Assembly: GCA_964247055.1 (NCBI GenBank)
Contig: OZ176052.1
Location: forward strand, 1,798,001 to 1,862,000
Reading direction: 5' to 3'
Source of the DNA: Paragordius varius
Taxonomy: Eukaryota > Nematomorpha
DNA length: 64,000 nt
The position numbers and the translations under genes were made by a program. Shown here in pieces: positions 14,001-25,250 of this stretch; the stretch's first letter is position 1, and each line of letters opens with the position of its first letter. The notes beneath the pieces were generated by a model. The model saw nothing but the letters and a program-made list of their open reading frames with translations, was not told the origin of the DNA and did no database searches.

Positions 14001-17000
14001 TATATTTACAGAATTTTTTATTATAATTTTTTAATTTCTACTGATGAAAAAAAAATTGCATTTATTAATAAATTTAATACTACTATTAAATTGTGGAAAA
14101 AATTCTAAAAAAAGATTTATATATTGATTTGACTAAATAACAAATGTACTATTTTTATATTTTATTTAACTATACTATAGATGGTATATATGGGTTGGGA
14201 GATAGGTTGGGAATACTGTAAAACTGTATTAGATATTAACCAAAGATTAATTGATGCTTTTAGTTCTACGTTTGCAGAACAGCCAGGATTTCATATAAAT
14301 CAAAAGGTAATTTTTAAAATATCGTATTGTTATTAAATGGGCGAATTCTAAAAATAAAATTCATGATTGATATGTTTTTTAGTTTTTTTGTGATTACAGT
14401 ATGCATTTTAATGGTTGCTTATTTTTTGCAACACAGTAGTGTATGGAAAAGGCAACGAAATGGTGAATAAACAATTATTTCCTTTCTTTTTTCCATATAC
14501 TCCTGTGTTGCAAATTGTTCAACTATAGTTTGAAATAAGCAACCATTAAAATGAATACTATACTGTATATGATATTTTGGCATATTTTATTGTAATATTA
14601 CTTACTTATTAGATTATGTCCATATACTATGAATTTATGATGTTGGCTTTGGATAATTCCCACATTACTTTGAATGAATCTTCTCCCCATCGCGTTGAAA
14701 GAAACAATATGTGTCGACAAAAATTTATGGCTAAGGTAGTAGGTCCTTTCATTTTTGCATTTAATTTTTTTTATTTTCTTTATAAAATAATTTTTTACAA
14801 ATATATATTTAAGATTAAGCTTATATTTTGACAAATTTTTAGCCGTTATTTATTAAAAATACCTTGGAATTCTATATAAATGTTTTTGGTCATTGGTAAC
14901 TTTAATATGTTTACATATACATTGATATATATAATTATATTATATCATAGATATTTGAACAAATTTACTCGATTATTATTATTGTCTCATCTCCGGCCCA
15001 ACCTTCAGAGTTTGAAAACAAACCATTTATACCACAGAATTATAAAACTAACAATACAGAACACAATTTAGGCTCAGGCCTAATTTCCATACTAACTTGC
15101 TTGAAATTATATGTAATTGCCTTTGTGGAAAAACACTGTAATAAACTAAATTCGTATAATTTGAAAGAAATTTTAAGCTCATCTCATAGTTATATACCTA
15201 AGGGGTATGATTTAACCGCTCATGAATGTTCAACCATACTTGTGTTAACTAAAGTATTAAATTCCCTTTCTGCCCATTTGGATGCTTCAAACTTTGGCAT
15301 TTGCAAAGAAGAAATTATAAAATGGTCTGAAAATTTAATGGATTTCCTGAGTCGATTACTGCATTATGGCTATGTCCAAAATTTTGTATTTGACAATATT
15401 CCATATCTTTATTTCGGCGACAACACTAAAGATGTGGATAGACAAGTTATTGAAAGTATATAATTTTAAAAATGAATTTTATGCAGCTTACTGTAAAACT
15501 CTCTGCGAATCCATATATGTAATTATGTTTATTGAAATGTTAAAAGAAATTATTTTTTGCATTAACATACTGATAGGGATTGTTAGTACTCATGAAGCAC
15601 TGACGCCAATATGCCATATATGGACACAGCTTTTCATAAATTTGTGCCGAAAATTATCAAATAATGTCTTACATTCGGATAACAAATCTTTAAATCACCT
15701 GCAAGAGTATGCAAATAAAATTTATTTTTTTAAATTATATTTAGACATTTTAATATAATTTTTTTAATTTTATCCATAGACTTTTAATTAACTTTCGACA
15801 AAGACGCGAACAGTACTTGAAGAATCATATAAAATCGCAATCTGCAAACAACATAGATTTTATTGCCTTTTCCACCCTAATTACTGATTACGACGATATA
15901 TTTATGGTAGTTTTTAGAACTGTGGTTTTAAATTTTTACATAAATGTTTTTTTTACATTATTTAAAAGGGCCTTATATATATATATATATATGATTTAAT
16001 TTATATTAGCCAAATATTTATACTACAAACTCACCCCCTAACGGTAAAATTGATAAAACGGAGTGTTTCAATCCAAATGCAAATTTTACCATATCGAATT
16101 CCGTCTTAAAATTTTTGGATCGTATCTTTGATTTAGCTCTAAATCAATATTATTCTCAAGCCAAAACTAAAAAACCAAAACTAAATGGTATGCATGTTAA
16201 ATATTGTTCTAAAAATATTTTATGATATAATTTTTAAATGTTCTTTAGATCATGAATCCATTTTTGAGATGATTGGGCAAGCTTTGTCACAACAAGGCAC
16301 TAACGATAATAACCAGTTATTGAATAATACATATCTCGTCAACATTTATATGGTCGCATTTACCAAACTAAATGATTGTATTATATCCGACACATTTTCA
16401 CATAATAATATGAGCATGAATAAGAATTATATTTCCCAAGGGGGTACAATATCCAAAAACGGCGAAAAAATGTATAAAAATTACATAGCAAGTCGTGTGG
16501 AAAATGTTAAAAGTTTGCTTACAATCCTAACTGATTCTATCTTGAAGATAACTGAGAAATATTTCGTAAATGAGAATAAAATACTGAATAGAGAACTTAA
16601 AAATTTACAACCAGAGATTAAGGAAGCCATCAACGTATGTTTAGGGCTAAATTCCCAATTATTAACCACATATACATTGGGTGTATGCAATGATCGGAGT
16701 TTTGCCCTTACCGCGTCTAGCATAAGTAGTTTGAGGTACTTTTTTATTTTCGTAAATTTTAATAAAAATGATTTTTTAATATTGTTAAATTTTGAAACGA
16801 CATAATTAAACCGCTTTTTGCAAAATGACATTTTGTGCATAAATACTATAGCTTTTCCGCGTCAATGTAATATTTACATTAAAAACGCTTTTTTAGATTT
16901 AATTATGTTGAAATTTATGTTTAATTCAAATAAAGTTTTATTATCAAATTTTTTGGCACATAAAAATACTTTTTATATATGGGAGGGAACTTATTTAAAA

Positions 17001-20000
17001 AATAGGTTTTTTTAGTAAAGTATCTTGAGTCGTATAGTATTCCACAAATAATTTAACCCTATAGTTACCTGTTATATTTATTCCACCATTTAGACACTAT
17101 TTATTTCAATGGTCATCATCGTTTTGTAACACTGCAATATTGTCCAACACCATTCCTGATTCTACATTTGTGTCCAATAATAAAAATAAAAGTTCCACCA
17201 ATATAATAAACATTGATAATTTTGACAAAAAACTTTTGATTGATCAAATTTTGTTGTGTCTTTCGGCTTGTCAAAACCATTTATTGCATAAATGTCAATT
17301 GATTACAATCATTTTTGAACCAGGAAATTGGAATATGAATGGGAATGAATTAAATTTTGATATACGATTGGGTATTGTAAAGCATACCACCAACAAACGA
17401 GAAATATTACCAATTAACCATCATAATAATTTTGACAATTTACCTTCTAATGATAGTAAAACAATGGTTAAAGGAGGAAATAAATGGGTTAAACGTGAAA
17501 CAAAGTTACGAATGGATATGATGAAAGAGGTGATTATACTATTATAATATTTAATTTTATATTTTTTTGAGACACCTTTAAATGTTAAAAATTAAAATCA
17601 TTCAAACAGTCAAAATTAAATTTTTTTTAAAAGACAAATATTTTTTTCTAAAAGACAAAACCATACTTTCTAAATCTTGATATTAATATAAATCATTGTT
17701 TTAAACTGCAAAGTATTAAAAAGAGATGTATTTTATTAACTAGAATTGTAATTAATTAATTTACATAGGAAAAATTAAGCTTTAAAATTGTTTTATTTTG
17801 GTCTTTATATTTTTACGTTTTGTCCCTATTTAATTACAATTTTTACTGTTCTCATAAAAAAGCTTAATTTAATGTTGATATTAAAAATCCAAAATTTTCT
17901 AATAAATAAAATTATTTTATGATGTTACATAATTAGGTATTTTATTTTGACAATGAAAACTCTGTCATAAAAAATGCTCATCTACCAGCAAATGTTACAC
18001 ATAACGATTCTCTTAAGTTGGATGAAATTATAAGTATATCCGCATCAGGCAAATACACTAATTTAAAGTATTTTAGTTTTATTATTACGTTTTATTTTAA
18101 CGTTATTTAAAACATATATTGTTGCCTCAATTCAAGAAAATAAATTATATGTATAGCGTGCTTTAACATTAAATTTTCTTTAGATTACAAAAATAATTCT
18201 AGAGATTTATGATATATAATTATATTCAATCATTTCTCCACGTATTTTATTTTTTTGCGACTCTTAGATTTACAATGTACATTGAAGAGTTTGTTAATTC
18301 TTTGCTAGGAACCTGGTTATTTACCCAATTATTGGGTGATTTAGCCTTAAAACTTTGTCAAAGTCATTACATAATAAATACGGCGCAATTTAACACTGTG
18401 CCCAGTCAAGTCAATCTTTTCATTGATCGCAAACAAGGAGGCACAACTTTAAATAAGAATATGAATATATCGAAAGGATGGAATGAAGCACCTAGATCAA
18501 ATTACGAATGTTATGATAGAAAATTATTAAAGTAAGGAATTCTTATTATAGATACGACATTTTTTAGGAAAAAAATTTAGTAATTTGCCATATTTCCCTA
18601 ATAATAATATATATTTTTTGCTTTATCTTGGTCCTAGGTAGTAAGTATTGTGAATTACAGTTTGCAATATTGTTAAAAATGACTTTTTATGGTTGAATCT
18701 TTTTTTGGTTTTCTAATTTTTTTAAAAAATACAAAATAGCAATCTGCCATGATTCTAAAATGCTATTGTGAGATTTTAGTTGTTAACTAATAAGTAACTT
18801 TAAAAATAATTTTTTGCACAAATATAGTGGAATGTAATTATCAAAACGCCGTATGTATATATATTACCTCTTATTTTTAGCTTTTTATTGCATGCGCTAA
18901 CCCAAACATACCATTTAACGTGTGCGTTTGATCGAAGACCTGGTCTCAAATTTTTACTTAAGCGTTGCTTTTATATTCATCAATCCCAAACTATATCTGT
19001 TAAAAGTAAGGACAATTTTGACAATAAAAATTCTAATCAATCCTACTCAAAGAGTAATTTGGAAAATACTGAATCAACAACTATTTTACCCAATCTATAT
19101 AGGGTTGGAAGTTTAGCATTTGCTTACTATGGATTAATTTTGTTCCATCTCTCTGTTAAAAGGTATCTTTGAATATATATATTTGAACAAAAAATATTTT
19201 TTCCAATTTAATATCAACTCAAGAAGCCATCAAAATATAAACACTCTATTTAGTTATATTGTCAAATTTTATTTAATGTCCTTATACTAATTTTATGATC
19301 ATTTATTTTTGTAAGTATAACTAAATAAATAATTAATATTTTAAATGATTTTTTAAAATAATTTGCTCTCGTTACCCTATATACTCAGAAACGATATTGA
19401 TGGTCTTACAAACGGGAACTTGAATGATGATTGCAAATTATTTTTGAGTTTTTTGGATTCTCTCCTCACATTTTATTGTGTGCTCAATAACCAAGAAATT
19501 AAGTAATTATATAAATATTCAATAATAATTTTGTTTTCACATCTATTCTTAATCAAATTTATCAAATTTATCATTACAACTTAGTGAAATCTATTATGTT
19601 TTTTTATATTTTATAAATTTTAACAATTTCTTGACGTTTTTTTACTAAAAATTAAAACGCTCGTATAATATTATCCAGCTTCTCAATAAAAAACAATTGT
19701 ATTATGATTTAAATTTAATATTACGGAAATCAAATATTTTGACATATTTATTTTATGATTGTATAACAAAATTAAATTTTTATTATAACATACTTTTTGG
19801 TATTATTTTTTAGTGACTGATTTATTTAAATTTTATTGTTGATATTTTTTGTATGGAAAATAAAATAAATAAAATTCGAAAAGTGATTTTTTACCATATG
19901 TCAGTTAAGTTTTCCATAAAAATTATCAAATTTTAGCTAATATTTATATGCATATATAGGAAACCAACTTTACAGAAAAACACTATGAATAAAAATAAAC

Positions 20001-20760
20001 GCTTTAGTAGTTGTACCACACCACTGACATTTGCCAATCTTTTTTCAAACAGTCTCGCCCCTTCAAATAAAAATATTACATTGTCAAATATAACTACACG
20101 TGGAATAAAATCTTCAATTTCCACCCATAAAAGATTGGATAAAAATCAAAAATCCATAATACGGAAACAAAAAAGCCTTAATTTGGAACAAGAAACAAGC
20201 CCTGTCGTAAACATTCAACATTTTGATAAATTTATTATGCAACACCATCCTCGACAAATTGAAAGTCATTTGGATTCTTTGCAAAAGGTTATTTGACACA
20301 AAAAATACTCTTTGAGATTATTTTTGTTAGTATATTAATTAGTATATATTTTAAATTTCTTTTTATATAGAATTATAGGTTGAAATTTTCTAATTTGCAA
20401 ATTTTTAAAAGGCTTTTTGAAAAGTTAATTTTTATTTTTCAAATAGTTTATTGAAAACACCGTTCATCTCGCTTTTTTAAAATTTTTTTTACTGAAACTG
20501 AAAAAACCATCACTTCTGAAGACATTTTTAATCCATAACCTATTTAACTTTTGTTGGTTAGATTTTACATTTTTTATGATTAGGACAATGAAATGCACAA
20601 ATGTATATGGATGAAAATTACGTTTGCTTTCCTGGAACTTTTAGTTAAGGAGAAAATACATTTATCAGACATGCTTGTTAATCAATTAAGCCTCGTGTTT
20701 CAACAATTCACTCATATCTCTGATTTCTCACATTATTTCAAAATGATTATTGTCAATTAA
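211..20760 (+). CDS. ARFGEF3: ARFGEF3/BIG3-like giant HEAT-repeat protein, copy A (exons 3-40; 5' end outside window)
   Basis: Thirty-eight exons join in frame with matching phases and GT-AG borders, giving about 2605 residues plus a stop at 20758-20760. The 50 residues of exons 1-2 would lie before base 1, judged from copy B. Family assignment is from remembered human ARFGEF3 blocks in the same order: WRDVCPALANLYNLP against WKNLCPALIVILGNP, NADFIYFATFQALC against NADSLYTAAHCALL, LWSHVFR against CWPHVFR, RPGLKFLLKR against SPGLKCLLKK, and NLYRVGSLAFAYYGLILFH against NLYRQSAMSFNIYFHAL. ARFGEF3 belongs to the BIG ARF-GEF family but its Sec7 region is degenerate, so a scaffold or trafficking role is more likely than exchange activity (known of the family; inferred here). 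It is longer than the human protein as I recall it (about 2180 residues), mainly through Asn-rich insertions. BIG1/BIG2 is less likely because no catalytic Sec7 motif is visible. Confidence 0.85.
1341..1590. repeat. MITE family 1 in intron 5, copy A
   Basis: An imperfect palindrome whose ends read like TATACCATTTGCAAAT on the left and ATTTGAACTGTAAATGGTATA on the right. The ends flank inner inverted pieces with AATTCACCCT / AGGGTGAAT and AAACACATAATTTAT. The same element recurs at many places in the window. No coding capacity is seen. Confidence 0.75.
3356..7230 (+). CDS. ARFGEF3: BIG3 copy A, exons 9-14 (includes Asn/Ser-rich acidic linker)
   Basis: Exons are 3356-3501, 3941-4283, 4821-5002, 5677-5826, 6445-6747 and 7058-7230. 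Exon 10 is a Cys-containing helical block ending GIYDMDMIQ, and its donor GTAATT at 4284 is fixed by the phase of exon 11. Exons 12-14 encode a low-complexity Asn/Ser/Asp/Glu-rich stretch. A conserved island, ESSETEEDICDIFDFGTQLS, sits in the middle of exon 13. This is the counterpart of the long unstructured linker that precedes the Sec7-like part of ARFGEF3. It is among the fastest-diverging parts between the copies. Intron 13 has no coding signal. Confidence 0.75.
5397..5640. repeat. MITE family 1 in intron 11, copy A (degraded)
   Basis: It begins ATATACCATTTAAACTG with AAATTCAC inside and ends with GGGTGGTGAATTTAAATTG and TTCAAGGGTGAATTTG. The copy B counterpart is at about 43241-43470. 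Confidence 0.6.
6232..6375. repeat. Two-copy tandem repeat of about 70 bp, intron 12, copy A
   Basis: Two adjacent units each run from TTTAAAATAT through CTTAATTATAAAA to an ATATCTCCATCGTCTC or ATATCCATCGTCTCC end. The unit is absent from the matching intron of copy B. Confidence 0.6.
7699..10924 (+). CDS. ARFGEF3: BIG3 copy A, exons 15-20 (degenerate Sec7-like region)
   Basis: Exons are 7699-7858, 8707-8873, 9151-9310, 9695-9844, 10246-10602 and 10828-10924. Exons 16-17 give NADFIYFATFQALCLDYIVQ and then LKEFKQAFKC and WIPQIFANIV, in register with the recalled ARFGEF3 segment running from NADSLYTAAHC to SQAWIEELYHQVL. This is the region that replaces the catalytic Sec7 fold in ARFGEF3, and I see no catalytic glutamate motif. 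Exon 18 is Cys-rich (ECFCTNF, then CQTINPNSHC). Introns 15-18 are AT-rich. Intron 18 contains a CAGGGGTGTCC-type miniature element. Confidence 0.8.
9889..10162. repeat. hAT-type MITE in intron 18, copy A
   Basis: It starts CAGGGGTGTCCACAAC and ends GTGTTGGACACCCCTG, with GC-rich ends in an AT-rich intron and near-matching TATAGTC flanks. CAGGGGTGTCC termini are typical of non-autonomous hAT elements. The same element sits at the same place in copy B, so it predates the duplication. Confidence 0.75.
11169..14735 (+). CDS. ARFGEF3: BIG3 copy A, exons 21-27 (central HEAT region)
   Basis: Exons are 11169-11504, 11839-11970, 12422-12718, 13264-13391, 13735-13949, 14181-14306 and 14613-14735. Exon 21 ends DSRLWSHVF, matching recalled DCWPHVFRVCEY. 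Exon 25 contains LKSGRPLIQIMNVWQ, matching SKARPLLHVMRCW. Exons 26-27 join to EQPGFHINQKIMSIYYEF, matching EPPHFHFNEALFRPF. These anchor the post-Sec7 HEAT repeats of the BIG family. Exon 23 has an Asn run near 12623-12660. Introns 22, 24 and 26 each hold a miniature inverted-repeat element, and the one in intron 24 ends about 33 bases before exon 25. Confidence 0.85.
12185..12345. repeat. MITE family 3 in intron 22, copy A
   Basis: Inverted ends GGCATTTTAATGGTTGCTTA and AAGCAACCATTTAAAGGC flank an inner GCAATTTGCAACACA motif. The copy B counterpart is 50241-50440. Confidence 0.65.
13443..13702. repeat. MITE family 1 in intron 24, copy A
   Basis: It starts TATATACCATTTACAAT and ends AACTATAAATGGTATATA, with GTGAATTTTAATTGTTGAAG near the right end. 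It abuts the exon 25 acceptor region. The same element is at 51546-51786 in copy B. Confidence 0.65.
14396..14572. repeat. MITE family 3 in intron 26, copy A
   Basis: It starts ACAGTATGCATTTTAATGG and ends AACCATTAAAATGAATACTA then TACTGT. The inner part has GCAACACAGTAGTGTATGG and its inverted partner. In copy B the same element was split by a LINE insertion. Confidence 0.7.
14843..16735 (+). CDS. ARFGEF3: BIG3 copy A, exons 28-33
   Basis: Exons are 14843-14881, 14951-15455, 15577-15706, 15780-15906, 16010-16187 and 16249-16735. Exon 28 is a 39-base micro-exon (PLFIKNTLEFYIN) bounded by phase 0 on both sides. Intron 28 is 69 bases with a weak GTTTTT donor. Exon 30 (LTPICHIWTQLF) corresponds to recalled LIEVWIILLEQL. 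Exon 33 is the largest exon here and ends in the helical segment that precedes RYVL in the human protein. Reading exon 29 from 14951 is forced by phase. The alternative frame across the same bases closes within 40 codons. Confidence 0.8.
17094..20760 (+). CDS. ARFGEF3: BIG3 copy A, exons 34-40 (C-terminal region)
   Basis: Exons are 17094-17529, 17937-18067, 18268-18531, 18881-19162, 19389-19502, 19960-20287 and 20584-20760. Exon 35 starts VFYFDNENS (human VFMLDTQCS). Exon 36 has FTMYIEEFVNSLLGTW against SFREIVVSLLSHQ. Exon 37 carries the strongest block of the protein, FDRRPGLKFLLKR, followed by NLYRVGSLAFAYYGLILFH. Exon 39 is basic and Ser/Asn-rich. Exon 40 ends SHYFKMIIVN and a TAA stop. 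The position equivalent to the human K-S-V-S-F stretch reads N-L-K-F-T-M, so it does not form a KxVxF motif. Confidence 0.85.
17607..17848. repeat. MITE family 2 in intron 34, copy A
   Basis: Ends are CAGTCAAAATTAAATT and AATTACAATTTTTACTG, with inner AAAAGACAAATA and TTTTACGTTTTGTCC. Sister copies have clear CAGTAAAAATTGAAATTATA ends and look Tc1/mariner-like (inferred from the CAGT termini next to TA). Confidence 0.65.
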
Positions 20761-20800
20761 TATTATGTATACAAAATGTATGTTTAAAACTGTTTTATTA

Positions 20801-20806
20801 AATAAA
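20801..20806 (+). promoter_or_regulatory. Candidate poly(A) signal of BIG3 copy A
   Basis: AATAAA lies 41 bases after the copy A stop codon. The same hexamer is at the same spacing in copy B. Confidence 0.5.
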
Positions 20807-20882
20807 TATATATATTGTGTTATCAGAATCTAATATGCCAACGGAAAATTGAGCCTTTTTTACATAACATAATTAATTGAAA

Positions 20883-21165
20883 TATACCATTTACACCTCA
20901 AATTTACCCTTGATCATTTTAAAATCACCCGAAAATTAATTATATTTTAAGGCGTTTATTTGACACAGTATTGATGTTGAAATTTTTCTTTATTATGTAG
21001 TTTATCATTTTTCAAGATTACGTCAATCATGACGAAACTTATTTTTCTTTGAATAACAAAATATAGGTTTTTAATTTAAAATCTTTGTGGGTCAATTTGA
21101 ATTGTTCAAGGGTGAATTTAAAATGTTCAGGGGGTGAATTCGAGGTGTTATTGGTGGTGTATATA
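20883..21165. repeat. MITE family 1 downstream of copy A
   Basis: It starts ATACCATTTACACCTCAAAT with TTACCCTTGATCA and ends GAATTGTTCAAGGGTGAATT, GTGAATTCGAGGTGTTATTG and TGTATA. The counterpart is 60431-60736. Confidence 0.7.
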
Positions 21166-21179
21166 ACCAAAAAATAGTA

Positions 21180-21451
21180 CAGTAAAAATTGAAATTATAC
21201 GAATAAAACGTTTAACACAATTTTTTTTCAAACAACCATATCTTTTTAAACCATAATTTATCCTATAAAATCATTTAATTACAATCATTAATTAAGTTAC
21301 CAATTAACATTTCTATTATTTGTTTTGTAGTTTTAAAAAAATTAGTTATTATTAAAAGAATAAAGATTTAAAAAGTGTAAGGTTGTTTTTTGGATAATAA
21401 TATTAGTCTATATATTTTTTCGTTTTGTCCCTATAATTTCAATTTTTACTG
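21180..21451. repeat. MITE family 2 downstream of copy A
   Basis: Terminal inverted repeats are CAGTAAAAATTGAAATTATA and its near complement TTATAATTTCAATTTTTACTG-like at the right (CTATAATTTCAATTTTTACT then G). The counterpart is 60744-60991. Confidence 0.75.
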
Positions 21452-22032
21452 TATATTATGTTGAATTGGAAACGGCTATAAACCTAGCAAAGACACCACA
21501 CTAAAAACAATTTTTGGTACAAAGTTTTATGTGAATTGGAGAATTTTACCTTATGAAAATTACCCTTTAAGTTTTTGTTAAATTTTATTGCATGTAAAGC
21601 TTAAAAATGATTTTATTTTTCCCATAAAGCTTACAATAAACCGTAAAAAATTTGTGACAGATGTCCCACCCATGCATTCTATTTCGATATGGTTTTAACA
21701 GAATTAGTGTGCCATATAGATGAAGTTCATCTTATCTTCTTATAATTAAAAAATAAGTTTTTGCACAATATTTATATGTAGAATGAGCCAGATTTTGACT
21801 AAGGTTTGCGATAAGGGGTTTGAAATATATATATATATATAGTCTTTGCATGGCATCATTTAGCGTAAAAGCAAAACTTTAAGAACTCATTGAAAGGAGC
21901 TTTTATTAATATCTATCAAATCAATTTGGGCTTGACCAATTTAGATATAGGATTGGATAAAAAGCTCACTTTTATAAATTTTCCGCGTTAATTTTTTGGA
22001 CTTTTTAAGTTATGGCCGGGCTTTTTTTAGTA

Positions 22033-22216
22033 TACAGTATGCATTTTATGCTTATTTCACACTGTAGATGGGCAATTTGCAACACACAGTAGTGTATGGA
22101 AAAACAATAAAATGTTGAATAACAATTTTGTCCTGTCTTTTTTCCATACACTCACTCCTGTGTTGCGAATTGCACAACTATAGTGTGAAATAAGCAACCA
22201 TTAAAATGCATACTAT
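22033..22216. repeat. MITE family 3 downstream of copy A
   Basis: It starts TACAGTATGCATTTTATG and ends AAGCAACCATTAAAATGCAT then ACTATA, with an inner GCAATTTGCAACACACAG. The counterpart is 61570-61740. Confidence 0.75.
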
Positions 22217-23299
22217 ATATCTTTCTAAGTTAACGTATTTCAAATTACAAGGCGGCATCTAACCATGCGAAAATGTTTTTAGAAAGATATGCCGTGCCGA
22301 TATAAATATAAAAATAGAGGGTGTACCTAATTAAGTTTATATGTTATTGCCTCAGAAAAAGGCCGTTATATTATACATTTTATTTTTTTACAATATATTT
22401 ATATATTCTAAATTGAAATATTTTGATATACTTTTAGGAAAAAAAGGATATTTTTGTAAGATATTATCAAAACCATTTCATATGATTCAAAGAGAATATG
22501 CAATTTAATTCGTTTGATTCCGGGTTTCATTTAGGCCTTAAAAAGGTTCGTGGTTAAATAATTTGGGTAGCCGCTCTTAAGTTTAATTCTGGTTCCATTA
22601 TTTTTGTTAAAAACAAAATAGTTTCATTTTTTGCCACCACTGTCATTAGGATAGATATCTTTCGTTAACAGTCATAAAATTAACTTTTTTTACGTAGTTT
22701 TTCATTGAATTGAAATTTCCTTTATAATATATTTTCCATAATTGGGAGTACTAATTTAATTTTGTAATAAACTTTGTATAATAATTCTCTCTATTGCAAT
22801 TATCTTTCTTTAAGTTGCTTATTTTAACCTTTTGAGAGGGGTTAACCTATAGATATCTAAGAAAAATATCCTCCTCACCAATTTTCTTTTTAAAATATGG
22901 ACATGAGAACAATTTCCCAATTCAAATAATAAATTACAAAAGATGTTAAACAATAATAAATTTAAAATTAAAATATCTCATAGAACGATAACGTGGTTAT
23001 CGGTACTAAAACGCTTTTGAAAAAAGCTCCGGTTCTCTATAAACGGTTTCGGTTAAATCCCGATATAAATGTTATGTAAATTTAAATCAAGATTTTGATC
23101 ACTTAAACAAAATTTCAAACTAATTGCACTCCAATCTCATTTCCGATTTCTGACTTGATGTTTATTAGACATCGAAAACTGATTATATCATATAAATTTA
23201 ATTATAACAAAATTATAAAATTTATTTACAATATTGTAATAATAACAAAATCATTAACTAAATACATATATTAAAAACATTATAATAAAAGATGGGGTA
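22217..23299. other. AT-rich spacer between MITE and satellite
   Basis: I see no open frame, RNA gene or clear repeat here. The stretch aligns loosely with 61741-62869 after copy B, so it belongs to the duplicated 3' flank. Confidence 0.5.
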
Positions 23300-25160
23300 A
23301 AGCATTTTGTTTGAAGGGTTGGTTAATGTAAGTTGTGTGAAAATATAAATCAGAGATGTGTTGAGTTTGACAAGTTATATGTAAGGTGAGGTGTGATGAT
23401 GAATGTTGGGTGATTTTGTAGGAAGAAAGAGTTTAGAGATGTGTTGATGTAATGTAAGAGAATATGGGAATATCAATTAATAAAATAAAAAAATATTTTT
23501 TATATAAAAAATGAAAATGTTTAAAAAATAGGAGAGGTGATGATGTAATGAGTGTGTGAGACGTAAGGTTAGGTGTAATGGTAAATGGTAAGGTGATTTT
23601 GTAAAGATAGGGGTGTAATGTATTGGAATATAAAGTAATATTTTTATATAAAAACATCCAAAAATGAGATATGATATAAGTTTGAGGATGTAATTGTAAG
23701 GTGAGATGTGATGATAATTGTTAGGTATATTTTAAGGATATGGGAATATAAAATAAAAATATATTCATATATATGTTAAAAAGTATCCAAAAGTGTTCAG
23801 TTTGACAATGTAAATGTAAGGTGAGGTGTGATGTGTTAGGTATATCGTAAGGATAAGGGAATTTGAAGTAAAAATATATTCATATATAATAAAAAGTATC
23901 CAAAAATGAGATTTGATAAATGAGGATGCAAGATGAGGTGGGATGGTAAATGTTAGGAGTTTTTGTAAAGATAGGGATCTAATGTAAGGGAATGTTGGAA
24001 TATAAAGTAAGGGAATATAAAATAAATAAATTTTTATATAAATTTAAAAGCATCCAAAATGAGATTTGATCAGTTTGAGGATATGTAAGTAAGGTGATGT
24101 GTAATGATAAATGTTAGATATATCGTAAGCATATGGGAATATAAAGTAAAAATATATTTTTATGTTAAAAAGTATCCAAACGTGTTCAGTTGAGGATGTA
24201 TATGTATGGTGAGGTGTGGTTTGATGGTAAATGGTAGGTGATTTTGTAAGGATATGGGAATGTAAAGTAAAAATATATTAATATATAATAAAAAGTATTC
24301 AAAAATGAGATTTTTGATGATGTATTTGTAAGGTGAGGTGTGATGTAATTGTAAATGGTAGGTGATTTTGTAAAGATAGGTATGTAATGTAGGAGAATAT
24401 GGGAATAAAATAAATAAAATTAAAAAATATTAATCAAATATAAAGATATGGTGAAAGAGTAAATTGGAGAGAGGTGATGTGATATGTGGGTGAATGAGAT
24501 GTAAGGTGAGGTGATTTCGTAAGATGTGTTGATGTAATATAAGGTAATATGGGAATAAAATTAAATCAAAATAAAAAATAAATCTATTTATGGTATATAA
24601 AGAATATAGTATCCAAAAAATCATGGATAGATGTGATGAGTTTGTTATATGTAAGAGGTAAGATGAGGTGAGATGGTGGTAAGAGATGTATGTTGATGTA
24701 GTGTAAGGGAATATAAATCAAAGAGAATAAAAATATGTGATGAATGGTGAGTTTGAAGATGTTTATGTAAGGTAGAGAGGTGTGATGATTAATGTTAAGT
24801 GATTTTGTAAGGATAGAGAATGGAGATGTTTGATGTAAATTAAGAGAATATATTTTAAAATAAAAAAAATAATTTAAATATAAAATAAAAGATAGCGGTT
24901 CAAAAAAGGATGAGAGTGATGATGTGTTAAGGTGAATGAGGTATGATGAATATAAATCTTGGGTGATTTTAGAAGGATAGAGAATGGAAGAAATGTATGT
25001 TAAGGTAGGATGGGTATAAATAAAAATAATGTCAAAAGTAGGACATGTGATGTGTGTGGGTGTGTGTATGTGTTAGGTGAGATGAGTTGAGGTTTGATGT
25101 AAAGGAATGTATTTCGTAGAATAAGAATGAGAATAAAAATATGAATATATGGAATGTAAA
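23300..25160. repeat. Degenerate satellite array with G-rich plus strand, after copy A
   Basis: The array repeats phrases such as GTAAGGTGAGGTGTGATG, ATAAATGTTAGGT, AAAGATAGGGATGTAATG and AAAAAGTATCCAAAAATGAG. The last phrase recurs near 23773, 23892, 24040, 24165 and 24290, giving units of about 120-150 bp. The array ends in a GTGTGTGGGTGTGTGTATGT microsatellite near 25055. It lies just beyond the predicted stop of the minus-strand gene. The same array follows copy B. Confidence 0.8.
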
Positions 25161-25250
25161 ACTATAATATATTATATATATAAATGATGATACATAAAAT
25201 ATATATAATGTGTGTTTGATATTTGAATTCATTAAACACACCAACCAACG

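Noticed and set aside
14598-14834. Minus-strand frame opposite exon 27
   Set aside because: Shadow of the plus-strand coding exon, which matches copy B and the family.
15366-15758. Alternative plus frame over exons 29-30
   Set aside because: It crosses the 15456 donor and intron 29 without conservation; exon 29 and exon 30 each use other boundaries.
16481-16840. Minus-strand frame of about 119 codons opposite exon 33
   Set aside because: Antisense shadow; the plus frame is phase-compatible with its neighbours and conserved.
23300-25160. CRISPR-like array
   Set aside because: Units are degenerate, no constant repeat with unique spacers, eukaryotic context.
23433-25244. Minus-strand open frames inside the satellite (also 63421-63923)
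   Set aside because: They follow from the G-rich plus strand giving few stops on the other strand. The peptides are repetitive H/T/L/S-rich and there is no splice logic.
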